40,529 nucleotides of DNA, from contig NZ_AEWI01000046.1 of the NCBI RefSeq assembly GCF_000191885.1, positions 1-40,529 of the forward strand, read 5' to 3'. Positions 25,633 through 34,113 of the stretch are shown here, in pieces (within the stretch, counting starts at the first letter, position 1; each line of letters begins with the position of its first letter). The notes under the pieces are model-generated. The model saw only the letters and a program-made list of their open reading frames with translations. It did not search any database and had not been told where the DNA came from. The stretch comes from Anaerophaga thermohalophila DSM 12881. GTDB taxonomy: Bacteria > Bacteroidota > Bacteroidia > Bacteroidales > Marinilabiliaceae. A program made the position numbers and the translations under genes.

Positions 25633-26385
25633 ATGGCAAAAATGGATACAAAGACAAATACCGGAGAGATAAGCGTGGAAGAGAAATTGCGCGCCCTGTA
25701 TAACCTCCAGAAAGTAATGACCGAGATTGACAAAATACGGACGCTTCGTGGGGAACTTCCGCTGGAGGTACAGGATCTGGAAGATGAAGTTGAAGGACTG
25801 GAAACCCGGATTCATAATCTTAATGCAGAAATCAAAAACCTCAACAATGCCATTCAGGAAAAAAAGAACGGTATTAAGGAAGCCGATCTTCTGATCAAGA
25901 AATATGAATCTCAACAGTCAAGTGTTCGTAATAACAGGGAGTTTGAATCTCTCAACAAAGAGATTGAATATCAGAACCTCGAAAAAGAGCTGTGCAAAAA
26001 ACGCATTAGTGAGTTCGAGATCGAGATGAAAGCCAAACAGGAGGCGGTTGCCAACTCACAGGCCTTCCTTGAAGAACGCAAATCGGACCTTGAAAGCAAG
26101 AAAAAGGAACTCGACAATATCGTGTCCGACACAAAAGAAGATGAAGAAAAGCTAAAGAAAAAAGCTAAAGAAATTGAAAAGGACATCGACGATCGATTGT
26201 TGACAGCTTTTAAACGAATCAGAAAAAATGCACGAAACGGGCTGGCAGTGGTTACAGTTGAACGGGATGCCTGCGGGGGTTGTTTCAATAAGATACCGCC
26301 CCAGCGTCAGTTAGATATACAGTCGCGCAAAAAAGTGATTGTTTGCGAATATTGCGGAAGAATTCTTGTTGACAGTGAATTGTAA
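25633..26385 (+). CDS. Coiled-coil C4 zinc-ribbon protein (CdsZ/zf-RING_7 family)
   Basis: A 250-residue protein. About residues 15-190 are a long coiled coil rich in E and K (LEDEVEGLETRIHNLNAEIK, LEERKSDLESKKKELD). The C-terminal zinc ribbon has the cysteines CGGC and CEYC in ACGGCFNKIPPQRQLDIQ ... VIVCEYCGRIL. Family members are cytosolic and bind nucleic acids or partner proteins; the family is linked to NIF3 by gene order, as here with a 4-base gap. A hairpin terminator follows at 26453-26475. Confidence 0.9.
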   Translation: MAKMDTKTNTGEISVEEKLRALYNLQKVMTEIDKIRTLRGELPLEVQDLEDEVEGLETRIHNLNAEIKNLNNAIQEKKNGIKEADLLIKKYESQQSSVRNNREFESLNKEIEYQNLEKELCKKRISEFEIEMKAKQEAVANSQAFLEERKSDLESKKKELDNIVSDTKEDEEKLKKKAKEIEKDIDDRLLTAFKRIRKNARNGLAVVTVERDACGGCFNKIPPQRQLDIQSRKKVIVCEYCGRILVDSEL

Positions 26386-26452
26386 AAGAATATCATGACT
26401 ATAAGCACAATGCTTCGGCATGGTGATAAAATTGGTTACCTAAGATTAAGTT

Positions 26453-26475
26453 AAGCCCGCTTCGGCGGGCTTTTT
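26453..26475 (+). terminator. Rho-independent terminator after the zinc-ribbon gene
   Basis: AAGCCCGC, loop TTCG, GCGGGCTT and then TTT form an 8-bp GC-rich stem with a short T run, 67 bases beyond the stop. It closes the M23-MerR-NIF3-zinc-ribbon unit before the convergent TPM gene. Confidence 0.85.
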
Positions 26476-26484
26476 GTTTGCTCA

Positions 26485-27291
26485 CTACCAGCTTCCACCG
26501 GCGCCGCCGCCGCCAAAACTGCCACCGCCAAAGCCGCCAAAGCCGCCTCCGGAACCACCGCCAAAGGAGCCTGTCCCGGAGGAAAAACTACCCCAGCTTC
26601 CCGAATGGCTTCGATGTCCGGAACCAAGCATAGACAACAATACCCAAAAAGGCAGATCGTGTCCGAGGGAACTGTGCCTGGCTTTTTGTCGCCCAATTGA
26701 AGTTAAAAGAATGATAAAAAAGATAACAATTATACCCAGTCCGCCGAAGAGTCCTCCGGAGCTACCTGTTCTTTCCATATATTTATCAGCCGTATATTCA
26801 CCCCGGGTAAGTTCCATTAAAACAGAAACACCCGCTGCAATACCTCCGGCATAATCATTATTCTTAAAACGGGGAATCATTTCCTGGTCTACTATTCTGT
26901 TTGCCACAGCATCCGGCACAACGCCTTCCAGTCCGTAGCCCGTGGCTATAAATGCCTGACCTCGCTGCTCAGACGTTTTCGGTTGCACCAGTACCAGGAT
27001 ACCGTTGTCTTTGTCACTCTGACCAATCCCCCATTGTTCGGCCAACTGAAAAGCATAAGCGGCGACATCATAACCACCCGGGTCACTGATGGTGACTACA
27101 GCAATTTGAGTGCTTGTCTGGTTGGCAAAACTTACCAGTTCCTGTTCAAGAGTACTTTCTACAGCAGGATCAAGAACTCCTGCCAGATCGTTTACAAGGC
27201 GTGGTGGTTCGGGTCGTTCCGGAAATCCCTGTCCTGATGTTCCTGAAATGACCAAAACCAGAAAAATAAATATAGCGGATAAACGTGTCAT
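26485..27291 (-). CDS. TPM-domain protein, exported, with glycine-rich tail
   Basis: A 268-residue protein with a signal peptide (MTRLSAIFIFLVLVISGTSG), a TPM domain at about 30-175 (RLVNDLAGVLDPAVESTLEQ, TSTQIAVVTISDPGGYDVAAYA, DKDNGILVLVQPK), a membrane segment near 181-197 (LGIIVIFFIILLT), and a C-terminal Gly-rich region with GGSGGGFGGFGGG-like runs. Such YgcG/TPM proteins occur with lemA; the domain has been linked to phosphatase activity in plants and to photosystem repair there, but the bacterial role is uncertain. It lies downstream of the second TPM gene across a 400-base repeat tract. Confidence 0.88.
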   Translation of the reverse strand: MTRLSAIFIFLVLVISGTSGQGFPERPEPPRLVNDLAGVLDPAVESTLEQELVSFANQTSTQIAVVTISDPGGYDVAAYAFQLAEQWGIGQSDKDNGILVLVQPKTSEQRGQAFIATGYGLEGVVPDAVANRIVDQEMIPRFKNNDYAGGIAAGVSVLMELTRGEYTADKYMERTGSSGGLFGGLGIIVIFFIILLTSIGRQKARHSSLGHDLPFWVLLSMLGSGHRSHSGSWGSFSSGTGSFGGGSGGGFGGFGGGSFGGGGAGGSW

Positions 27292-27692
27292 ATATTGTTA
27301 GATTGTTAGACTGTTAGACTGTTAGACTGTTAGACTGTTAGACTGTTAGGGTTGTTAGATTGTTAGGGTTGTTAGTTTGTTAGGGTTGTTAGTTTGTCAG
27401 GGGTGTTTGGGGTGTCAGGGTGTTTGGGTGCTGCGTGCCTATCGTTTTTCCTTTATGGGCTCAGGAGATGCCTGCCTGAGTTACTGTTTGCACAACCTCA
27501 ACCTTAACCTGCTGGTTGCTGGTTATTGGTTATTGGTTAATTCGTTCATCGTTCAATTTGTAAATTGATAACTGGTCATTAAAAAATCTGTGTAAATCTG
27601 TGATATCTGTGGTAAATTCTCAACCTTAACCTCAACCTCAACCTCAACCTTAGCCTTAATCTGGATATTAGAATGTTATGGTTTTCAGATTA
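27292..27692. repeat. ACTGTTAG microsatellite and AACCTC tract between the TPM genes
   Basis: No gene is seen. Positions 27296-27420 are 8-base units ACTGTTAG that change into GGGTTGTT-type units. Positions 27585-27650 contain CTGTGATATCTGTGGTAAAT followed by CTCAAC(CT) hexamers; this pair recurs inverted at 30450-30536. The middle (27425-27580) has no recognised feature. Confidence 0.8.
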
Positions 27693-28136
27693 TTAGATTT
27701 TATTCCCAAAAGAGATTTCATCCGACAATTCATTGACATCATCGCTTTTCCAGGGAAAATGCTTTTTTAATTGTTCACCGGTCATTTTGATGCCTTCCGA
27801 AAGGCCACGGGTAAATTCTCCGTTTTTAAAATGGTTGAGCATGGTCTCCTTTATATTGTCCCAAAAGCCTTCGGGGACTTTGGCATTAATCCCGGCATCA
27901 CCAAGGATGGCAAATTTCCGGTCTTGAACAGCAAGATAAAAAAGCACCCCGTTTCGCAGTTTTGTTTTGTGCATTTTCAACTTTTCGAAAATAAAAGCAG
28001 CCCGGTCCAACACATCCTCCGGGCAATTCTTTTCAATGTGCACGCGAATTTCACCCGATGTGTTCAACTCAGCCTCTTTTATGGCATTAACGATCTCGGC
28101 TTTTTGTTCTTCTGTAAACATCATATTAATGTCCAT
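27693..28136 (-). CDS. Small TPM-domain protein without signal peptide
   Basis: A 147-residue TPM-domain protein (FTEEQKAEIVNAIKEAELNT, SGEIRVHIEKNCPED, LRNGVLFYLAVQDRKFAILG, GDAGINAKVPEGFWD). It has no signal peptide or membrane helix of its own, unlike its neighbour. It follows lemA after 59 bases and precedes the exported TPM gene, the common LemA-TPM-TPM order. The start could also be the internal ATG at residue 5 or 6 (MMFTEEQK). Its function is not established. Confidence 0.88.
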   Translation of the reverse strand: MDINMMFTEEQKAEIVNAIKEAELNTSGEIRVHIEKNCPEDVLDRAAFIFEKLKMHKTKLRNGVLFYLAVQDRKFAILGDAGINAKVPEGFWDNIKETMLNHFKNGEFTRGLSEGIKMTGEQLKKHFPWKSDDVNELSDEISFGNKI

Positions 28137-28154
28137 GATAGTGATATTTTTTGT

Positions 28155-28197
28155 TGAGCCCGGTCCAAAAAGCGTCTATGTTACCAAACTCATTGTT
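28155..28197 (-). repeat. Repeat family A right-end fragment (A7) at the lemA stop
   Basis: On the plus strand TGAGCCCGGTCCAAAAAGCG begins a 43-base match to the inverted right arm of family A (to CCAAACTCATTGTT). It touches the lemA stop codon (TAA at 28198-28196). The left arm is missing. Confidence 0.65.
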
Positions 28198-28774
28198 AAA
28201 ACTGCACTTCAGGAACCTCACTTGCACCTTCTTCAGCCTCGAAATAGGGTCGTGGCTCGAAATTAAAAATCCCTGCCATTATATTTCGGGGAAATTTCCG
28301 GATATACGTGTTGTAAGCTCTTGTAGCCTCATTAAATTTTCTTCGTTCAACAGCAATCCTGTTTTCCGTTCCCTCGAGCTGGGCCTGAAGGTCACGAAAA
28401 TTCTGATTAGCCTTCAAATCAGGATAACGTTCAACCACCACCATCAGTCTTGACAGAGCAGATGACAATCCTTCCTGGGCTTTCTGAAAATTCTGAAGTG
28501 TCTGCTCGTTGAGCTGATCGGCAGACAAATTAATACCCGTGGCTTTGGAACGAGCCTCAACTACTGCCTGAAGCGTTTCCTGTTCGTGTTCGGCATAGCC
28601 TTTCACCGTATTCACCAGGTTAGGAATAAGATCGGCTCTTCGCTGATAAACATTTTCAACCTGCGACCACTGAGCATCGATATTCTCTTCCAGTTCCACC
28701 ATCCGGTTATATCCGCAACCGGTAAGAAAAGGAACTGCAATTATTGCCAGAAAAAATAGTTTTAAATTTCTCAT
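28196..28774 (-). CDS. lemA: LemA family lipoprotein
   Basis: A 192-residue LemA-family protein. The N-terminus is a lipoprotein signal with lipobox LTGC (C20) after MRNLKLFFLAIIAVPF. The family core follows: DAQWSQVENVYQRRADLIPN, LVNTVKGYAEHE and NFRDLQAQLEGTENRIAVER, ending in YNTYIRKFPRNIMAGIF. It forms a helical bundle at the cell envelope; the biochemical role is unknown. It starts an apparent operon with the two TPM genes. The stop codon overlaps the end of a repeat A fragment, so the final residues or stop may have been fixed after a repeat insertion. Confidence 0.93.
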   Translation of the reverse strand: MRNLKLFFLAIIAVPFLTGCGYNRMVELEENIDAQWSQVENVYQRRADLIPNLVNTVKGYAEHEQETLQAVVEARSKATGINLSADQLNEQTLQNFQKAQEGLSSALSRLMVVVERYPDLKANQNFRDLQAQLEGTENRIAVERRKFNEATRAYNTYIRKFPRNIMAGIFNFEPRPYFEAEEGASEVPEVQF

Positions 28775-28937
28775 ATAAAATATATGTTAGAGATTAGACA
28801 TTGAAGGTCAGCAACAGGATGCCTGCCTGTAACCAGGTGAGGTTTTTCCGGAGTCTGCCCAGAGAAACCTCTTACGGGAAAAGACACATTCCGCAATCAA
28901 CAAAAACAGAACCAATTCACAATTCAATGCCAATCTG

Positions 28938-30383
28938 TCATTTATTCCCCGAAGAAAATACCCATAGTCCCACAAATGTCATCGCACCGTTAAGCATCAA
29001 CTTTTCATACCCCAAATGAAATCCAAACCATTCAAAAGAATTAAAGTCTATGATGCCTGTACAAACAGGCGCCAATACAGCAATCCAGGGTACAACCCGG
29101 TCACGCACAGTCCTTCGGGTAAACAAACCAAAAGCATATAGCCCTAAAAGCGGGCCGTAAGTATAACCGGCAAGAGTGTAAATCACGTCAATTATGCTGT
29201 CCTGCCCGATGGCTCTGAAAACCAAAATTACAACACCAATAATAACTGCAAATCCCAAATGTACAAGTATTCTTGTGTTTTTTGCAGCGGATGGAGAAAA
29301 ATTATTAATATGCAGAATATCAATAGTGAAAGAGGTAGTCAGCGATGTCAGAGCAGAGTCGGCACTCGACATTGCCGCCCCCATCAATCCGAGAAAGAAA
29401 AAAACCCCCACACTTACCGGCAGATAACCACCTGTAGCAACAAGAGGAAAAATATCATCGGCGCGGGCCGGCATTTCAATCCCTCTGAACCTCATAAAAA
29501 TAACCAGCAAAACCCCCAGCGAAAGAAACAAAAAATTTACCGGAATGAATGCAAACCCATAAGAGAGCATATTCTTGCGGGCTTCTTTTAGTGTCGGACA
29601 GCTCAGGTTTTTTTGCATCATGTCCTGATCAAGACCTGTCATCACTATTGTAATAAAAACACCCGACAAAAACTGCTTGACAAAATGTTGAGGAGATCGC
29701 CAGTCGTCGAACTCGAACACATCAAAAAATTCACTTTCCCTGATATATTTGAAAAGCGTTGAAGGCCCGGCTCCCATTTCGTTTCCGATATGATATATAG
29801 TGACGATTACCGCCACTACAAAAAGAATGGTTTGCAACGCATCTGTCCATATTATGGTTTTTATGCCCCCTCTGAAAGTATAGAACCAGATCAGAAGGAT
29901 CATCACGGCCACGGTTAAAGCAAACGATACCCCGAGTTGATCAAACAAGGCAATCTGCAGAACGACAGCCATTAAATAGAGACGTGCCGAAGCACCGGCA
30001 ATTTTGCTGGCCATGAAAAGTATTGCGCCCGACCGGTATGAATTACCCCCAAAACGATCACCCAGATAAGTGTATATTGATGTCAGTTGTAAGCGGTAAT
30101 ACAATGGTAGTAAAACATACGAAATGACGATATAACCGACAAAAAAGCCGGCAACCATCTGCATATAAGTAAATCCGACAGAGGTCACATAGCCCGGAAC
30201 CGATACAAAGGTCACGCCGGACAGGGAAGCGCCCACCATTCCAATGGCAACAACTACCCAGGGCGACCGGCGATTACCCAGAAAAAAGCTCTCATTATCA
30301 GCCTTCCGGGCTGTAATAACCGAAATGGTGATGAGGATAACAAAATAAATTCCCAGAAGTGAAAGTATTAACAAAGGCTCCAT
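28938..30383 (-). CDS. Sodium:solute symporter (SSS family)
   Basis: A 481-residue polytopic membrane protein with about 13 hydrophobic segments. The first helix is LLILSLLGIYFVILITISVI, followed by the family signatures NRRSPWVVVAIGMVGASLSG and GLDQDMMQKNLSC, and near the C-terminus YTYGPLLGLYAFGLF. SSS transporters couple Na+ to uptake of sugars, amino acids, nucleosides or vitamins; the substrate cannot be read from the sequence. It lies upstream of lemA on the same strand with a 163-base gap and is probably transcribed separately. Confidence 0.9.
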   Translation of the reverse strand: MEPLLILSLLGIYFVILITISVITARKADNESFFLGNRRSPWVVVAIGMVGASLSGVTFVSVPGYVTSVGFTYMQMVAGFFVGYIVISYVLLPLYYRLQLTSIYTYLGDRFGGNSYRSGAILFMASKIAGASARLYLMAVVLQIALFDQLGVSFALTVAVMILLIWFYTFRGGIKTIIWTDALQTILFVVAVIVTIYHIGNEMGAGPSTLFKYIRESEFFDVFEFDDWRSPQHFVKQFLSGVFITIVMTGLDQDMMQKNLSCPTLKEARKNMLSYGFAFIPVNFLFLSLGVLLVIFMRFRGIEMPARADDIFPLVATGGYLPVSVGVFFFLGLMGAAMSSADSALTSLTTSFTIDILHINNFSPSAAKNTRILVHLGFAVIIGVVILVFRAIGQDSIIDVIYTLAGYTYGPLLGLYAFGLFTRRTVRDRVVPWIAVLAPVCTGIIDFNSFEWFGFHLGYEKLMLNGAMTFVGLWVFSSGNK

Positions 30384-30625
30384 ATAATTCCTAAAAAATC
30401 CGATTCTACAAAGGCGCTACAAAAAAAACAATTTTATCTGAGAAAAGAGCAGAGGTTGAGGTTAAGGTTGAGGTTGAGGTTGAGGTTGAGGTTGAGGTTG
30501 AGAATTTACCACAGATATCACAGATTTACACTGATTTTAATTTATGGTAGTTTATCAATTTCTGCAAACAAAGAGAATTATTCGGACGAGTGAACCAATT
30601 AGAGATTGAGGTTGAGGATAAGTTT

Positions 30626-30693
30626 AGATTCTTCACTTCGTTCAGAATGACAAACAGCTAAGTGTCATTCTGAGGAGGTACGACGAAGAATCT
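30626..30693. repeat. REP-like palindrome E, copy E2
   Basis: AGATTCTTCACTTCGTTCAG, GAATGACA, spacer, TGTCATTCTGAGGAGG and ACGACGAAGAATCT form an almost complete imperfect palindrome, the best-preserved of three copies. Confidence 0.85.
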
Positions 30694-30743
30694 TTTCAGA
30701 CACCTATTAAGGCTGAGGTTGAGGTTGAGGCTGAGGCTGAGGT

Positions 30744-30806
30744 TAGATTCTTCGCTTCGCTCAGAATGACAGATAGCCGCGTGTCATTCTGAGGAGGAAC
30801 AACGAA
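30744..30806. repeat. REP-like palindrome E, copy E3
   Basis: AGATTCTTCGCTTCGCTCAG with GAATGACA, then GTGTCATTCTGAGGAGG. The right end changes to AACAACGAATTAAC instead of CGAAGAATCT. Confidence 0.8.
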
Positions 30807-30940
30807 TTAACCACAACTCTCTCATAACAAAAATTTTGCGTGTTTGCGTCTCTGCATTTAGGTTTTTTTTAACGTAATAACCTAAAATTGTCCAATGGAA
30901 AGCAGAGCGGGCGGCTTTCTCTCCTGCCCCGTTTTTTTAT

Positions 30941-30948
30941 TAACTTTG
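30941..30948 (+). promoter_or_regulatory. -7 box TAACTTTG of recR
   Basis: TAACTTTG matches TAnnTTTG and lies 19 bases before the recR ATG; CTTTCT at about 30914 may serve as the upstream element. Confidence 0.5.
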
Positions 30949-30967
30949 ACTCGTAAAAACAAAGTCG

Positions 30968-31591
30968 ATGTCAGAATTACAATTCCCCTCCAAGATACTT
31001 GAAAACGCTGTTAATGAATTCTCAAGGCTACCGGGTATAGGAAGAAAAACCGCCCTGAGGCTGGCACTTCATATTCTGAAACAGGACAAAGAGTCGGTCG
31101 ATAGCTTTGCCAATGCCATTACCACACTTCGCGAAGAAATAAAATATTGTAAGAATTGTTACAACCTTTCCGATAGCGATACCTGTTCTATTTGCTCTAA
31201 TCCCAGGCGAGACCATTCATTGGTGTGTTTAGTAGAGAATGTAAGGGATGTGATGGCCATAGAAAACACACACCAGTACCAGGGCATTTATCATGTTTTG
31301 GGGGGATTAATTTCCCCGATGGACGGAACGGGCCCTGACGACCTTACCATTGCTCCCCTGGAAGAAAAGCTCAGAAAAGGTGAGATCAAAGAAATCATTT
31401 TTGCCTTAAGTACTACAATGGAAGGTGATACAACCAACTTCTATCTCTATAGAAAATTTCAATCCTATCCTGTAAAATTCACTACGATAGCACGTGGGGT
31501 TGCTATTGGCGACGAACTGGAATATGCCGACGAGGTGACCCTGGGACGATCACTGATAGACCGCCTTCCCTTTGATAAAAATGCACTTTAA
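30968..31591 (+). CDS. recR: Recombination protein RecR
   Basis: A 207-residue RecR that works with RecO and RecF to load RecA at single-strand gaps. The N-terminal helix-hairpin-helix is [20 protein letters not shown], except that the phenylalanine is preceded by NE. The C4 zinc finger is [18 protein letters not shown], and the Toprim domain has [17 protein letters not shown] and [12 protein letters not shown]. Length is typical. It is the first gene of a possible unit with the following membrane protein and HAD hydrolase. Confidence 0.96.
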   Translation: MSELQFPSKILENAVNEFSRLPGIGRKTALRLALHILKQDKESVDSFANAITTLREEIKYCKNCYNLSDSDTCSICSNPRRDHSLVCLVENVRDVMAIENTHQYQGIYHVLGGLISPMDGTGPDDLTIAPLEEKLRKGEIKEIIFALSTTMEGDTTNFYLYRKFQSYPVKFTTIARGVAIGDELEYADEVTLGRSLIDRLPFDKNAL

Positions 31592-31601
31592 AACGTTTTT
31601 G

Positions 31602-32069
31602 ATGAACACAAACAAAATTTTAAGACAGATCAAGCTTCTTTTTTGGACCATCCTTGCCGCCATGCTGGTAATGATGATAATTGCCCTGCTGGTGGTAAGG
31701 CAGATGGGGCCCGTTGTTGAGTGGACAATATCCCAAAAAGAAAACTTCAAAGCTATGATACTGATATTATCATTGGGCGGTATTCCTGCCAGTTATTTTT
31801 TCCATACAAAAAAAATAAAACATCTAAATCAGGAACTTTCATTCGACGAAAAGCTGATGCAATTTAAAAGCAGCTTTTTCATTAAAATCGTAACGCTTGA
31901 AGCTCTGGCGGTTCTGGGATTAATCGGGTATATGCTTACCGCTGACAACACTTTTATTTATGTTTTTGCGTTATTATTTTTAGCCTATCTGATCAACCGC
32001 CCAACCCTCCATAATATCAGCAACGAAATTGAACCGGAAAATTTCGATGAAACCGATAATTCAGAATAA
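31602..32069 (+). CDS. Small membrane protein, four predicted helices, unknown function
   Basis: A 155-residue protein with four hydrophobic segments: about 10-30 (LLFWTILAAMLVMMIIALLV), 45-62 (MILILSLGGIPASYFF), 90-107 and 112-128 (IYVFALLFLAYLI), and a polar acidic C-terminus. I do not recognise a named family; similar short proteins follow recR in other Bacteroidota, as far as I recall. ATG 31602 is chosen because it leaves a 10-base gap after recR; an upstream ATG (31581) lies within recR. The HAD gene starts 5 bases after its end, which supports co-transcription. Confidence 0.72.
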   Translation: MNTNKILRQIKLLFWTILAAMLVMMIIALLVVRQMGPVVEWTISQKENFKAMILILSLGGIPASYFFHTKKIKHLNQELSFDEKLMQFKSSFFIKIVTLEALAVLGLIGYMLTADNTFIYVFALLFLAYLINRPTLHNISNEIEPENFDETDNSE

Positions 32070-32074
32070 AACAA

Positions 32075-32512
32075 ATGGTTATAGCAGTTGATTTCGACGG
32101 CACTATTGTAGAGCACAGGTATCCAAAAATCGGGAAAGAAAAGCTGTTTGCATTCGAAACTTTGAAGGCCTTGCAAAAGCAGGGACATCTCTTAATTCTT
32201 TGGACATTCAGGACCGGAAAAGAACTTGACGAAGCCGTCGAATTCTGCGCCAAACACGGGATAGAATTTTATGCTGTCAACAAAAATTTTCCTGAAGAAG
32301 AATTTGACGAAACAGTCAGCCGCAAGATAAATGCAGATGTATATATTGATGACAGAAACATCGGCGGTTTTCCGGGATGGGGAGAGATTTATCAGATGCT
32401 TAGCCAGGATGTTCCCGGAAACGAAAGAGAACTGTTTCTTTCACAATACAAAAAAGCTGAAAAAAGCACTTTCTGTGGTTTTATTAAATCACTTTTCTGC
32501 AAAGACTTTTGA
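32075..32512 (+). CDS. HAD-like hydrolase (BT0820-type)
   Basis: A 145-residue haloacid-dehalogenase-fold protein. The catalytic motif I is VDFDGTIVEH (D7 and D9 by count from the ATG), motif II is ILWTFRTG, and motif IV is YIDDRNIGGFPGW. It is small and lacks a cap domain, like the structurally known Bacteroides BT0820 group, whose substrate I do not know; small phosphomonoesters are likely. It overlaps or abuts the following glycosyltransferase, depending on that gene's start, so the two could be translated together. Confidence 0.85.
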   Translation: MVIAVDFDGTIVEHRYPKIGKEKLFAFETLKALQKQGHLLILWTFRTGKELDEAVEFCAKHGIEFYAVNKNFPEEEFDETVSRKINADVYIDDRNIGGFPGWGEIYQMLSQDVPGNERELFLSQYKKAEKSTFCGFIKSLFCKDF

Positions 32513-32523
32513 AATCATCATAT

Positions 32524-33684
32524 ATGACGCCCAAATTATCTGTCATTATCGTTTCTTACCATGCCACTCCTCTCAATATTTTATGTTTATGGGCGTTGGA
32601 ACAAAACAATCTTAAAGAGTCGGAAGTAATTATTGTTGACAACACCGGTCACGATCTTTATCTCGAACAGCTGGCTCAAACCTATCCCTTTGTAAAAATA
32701 ATCAGAAACAACTTTAACGAAGGCTTCGGCAGAGCCTGTAACAAAGGATACAATATTGCACAAGGTGAATACATACTGTTTCTGAATCCGGATACTATTG
32801 TCCCCCTAAATATAGAAAAAAAAATATTTTCATTTTTCAAAGATCACCCGGGAACAGGGGCCATGGGGGTAAGAATGACAGATGGCACAGGCTGTTTTTT
32901 GCCGGAATCGAAAAGAAATTTCCCGTATCCGCTTGCCTCATTTCTCAAAATTTCGGGCCTTCAAAAGCTCATTTCTCCCCAAAATTTAAAACTTAACTAT
33001 TATGCCAGACACGTTGCTGATGACGCAACAGCAAAAGTGGATGTTCTCTCGGGTGCGTTCCTGGTTGTTACAAGAGAAGCCATGGAAAAAACCGGTGGAT
33101 TCGATCCACGTTTTTTTCTTTTTGCCGAAGATATTGATATTTCTATCCGGATATCAAAAGCAGGCTGCCAACTCTGGTACAATCCCGACATCGAAATCAT
33201 TCACTTTAAAGGTCATTCAACCAGACAATCGAAAAAATATGCCTCCTATTTTTACGATTCAATGAAACTCTTTTATCTGAAATATTTTGAACAATCGCAC
33301 ACCTGTTTTCAAAAATGGACCATCACAACCTTTATCCGGACAATGGCCTTTCTTTCTTCACTCCGGCATTTTTTTAAAAGACAAATTCACCCCCGTCTGC
33401 CCTCTACCTTTTATATCGATTCGAAGTACTGCACCACCAGTGCAATTTATGAACTGCAAACTCTTGGAAAATACAAATTTATCAGCACTACTAACAATCA
33501 CAAAAAGATCGAACCGACTCATCTGTTGCTCTCCGAGGTCGAAACCAATCCGGATGAGCTGATCAAACAAGTTAACAACAAAAAAACCAGAATTTTATTC
33601 TGGCACAAATCCAGCGGATGGCTTTTCCATTTCGACGGAAAAAACGGGAAATCAAGCCCTGTTATAAATACAAAAATCAAGTAA
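32524..33684 (+). CDS. Family 2 glycosyltransferase
   Basis: A 386-residue GT-A glycosyltransferase similar to rhamnosyltransferases. LSVIIVSYHATPLN begins the fold, DNTGHD and NEGFGRACNKGY follow, LNPDTIVP is the metal/sugar-nucleotide motif, and FLFAEDIDISIRISKAG is the acceptor-side motif. The C-terminal third is less conserved. ATG 32524 is chosen; a TTG at 32509 would overlap the HAD gene by four bases. Acceptor and sugar are unknown, and no polysaccharide cluster surrounds it. Confidence 0.86.
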   Translation: MTPKLSVIIVSYHATPLNILCLWALEQNNLKESEVIIVDNTGHDLYLEQLAQTYPFVKIIRNNFNEGFGRACNKGYNIAQGEYILFLNPDTIVPLNIEKKIFSFFKDHPGTGAMGVRMTDGTGCFLPESKRNFPYPLASFLKISGLQKLISPQNLKLNYYARHVADDATAKVDVLSGAFLVVTREAMEKTGGFDPRFFLFAEDIDISIRISKAGCQLWYNPDIEIIHFKGHSTRQSKKYASYFYDSMKLFYLKYFEQSHTCFQKWTITTFIRTMAFLSSLRHFFKRQIHPRLPSTFYIDSKYCTTSAIYELQTLGKYKFISTTNNHKKIEPTHLLLSEVETNPDELIKQVNNKKTRILFWHKSSGWLFHFDGKNGKSSPVINTKIK

Positions 33685-33778
33685 AACAGCAGCTTCAACA
33701 CCAAAATTGAGCCATTCAAAAAAACCACGACTTTCAATAACAAATCCTTTAACTATTTTTTTGTAACTTGTACGGTTC

Positions 33779-33880
33779 AATGAAACGAGCATGGCAAAGT
33801 TTTGTCACAAAAGACCATGTATAAAACTCAACCAAGCGAGTTCCATCAGACCAATAACTTAGACTAATTTTATACGGATG
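33779..33880 (+). repeat. Repeat family B, full copy
   Basis: Runs ATGAAACGAGCATGGCAAAG to AGACTAATTTTATACGGAT with TTTTGTCACAAAAGA and GCGAGTTCCATCAGACC inside. Orientation matches the copy at 11261-11362. Confidence 0.88.
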
Positions 33881-33900
33881 ACTAACTACAAATCAACAAA

Positions 33901-34043
33901 TGAGCGCAGTATAAAAAGCATATTTTTGTCAAAATCCAGGCGCTTTAAATTTTTGTACCGGAGTTACCTCATTGTTAATGAGGATGCAAAAATTTAAAAC
34001 AACAACGAGTTTGGCAACAAAGATGCTTTTTAGACCGGGCTCA
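33901..34043 (+). repeat. Repeat family A, copy A8
   Basis: A 143-base copy from TGAGCGCAGTATAAAAAGCA to GCTTTTTAGACCGGGCTCA. The flanks are CAAA on the left and TAAA on the right, three of four matching. It lies 70 bases upstream of the PD40 gene and 20 bases after a B copy. Confidence 0.9.
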
Positions 34044-34113
34044 TAAATTAAGACTAACATTTTTGTAATAATTAAGAACAACCGTTACCGGTCACAAATA
34101 ATTTCCATTTGCA

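Larger units (their letters stand above)
30384..30967. repeat. Repeat tract between the symporter and recR
   Basis: No gene is seen in 584 bases. GAGGTT hexamers at 30450-30500 join a copy of CCACAGATATCACAGATTTA (30507-30536). Palindromes E2 (30626-30693) and E3 (30744-30806, right end worn) are separated by another GAGGTT/GAGGCT tract. TGCGTCTCTGCATTTAGG (about 30845-30862) is the inverted partner of 19283-19326. The recR promoter follows at 30941. Confidence 0.8.
33685..34113. other. Gap with repeats B and A8 upstream of the PD40 gene
   Basis: No gene is seen in 429 bases. It holds a complete B copy (33779-33880), copy A8 (33901-34043), and about 70 bases of AT-rich DNA with CATTTTTG (one mismatch to the -7 box) before the ATG. 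Confidence 0.75.

Noticed and set aside
27296..27420. Possible CRISPR array in the ACTGTTAG tract
   Set aside because: Units are 8 bases with no unique spacers; it is a microsatellite. The tracts at 1-95, 11085-11250 and 40319-40430 were rejected for the same reason.
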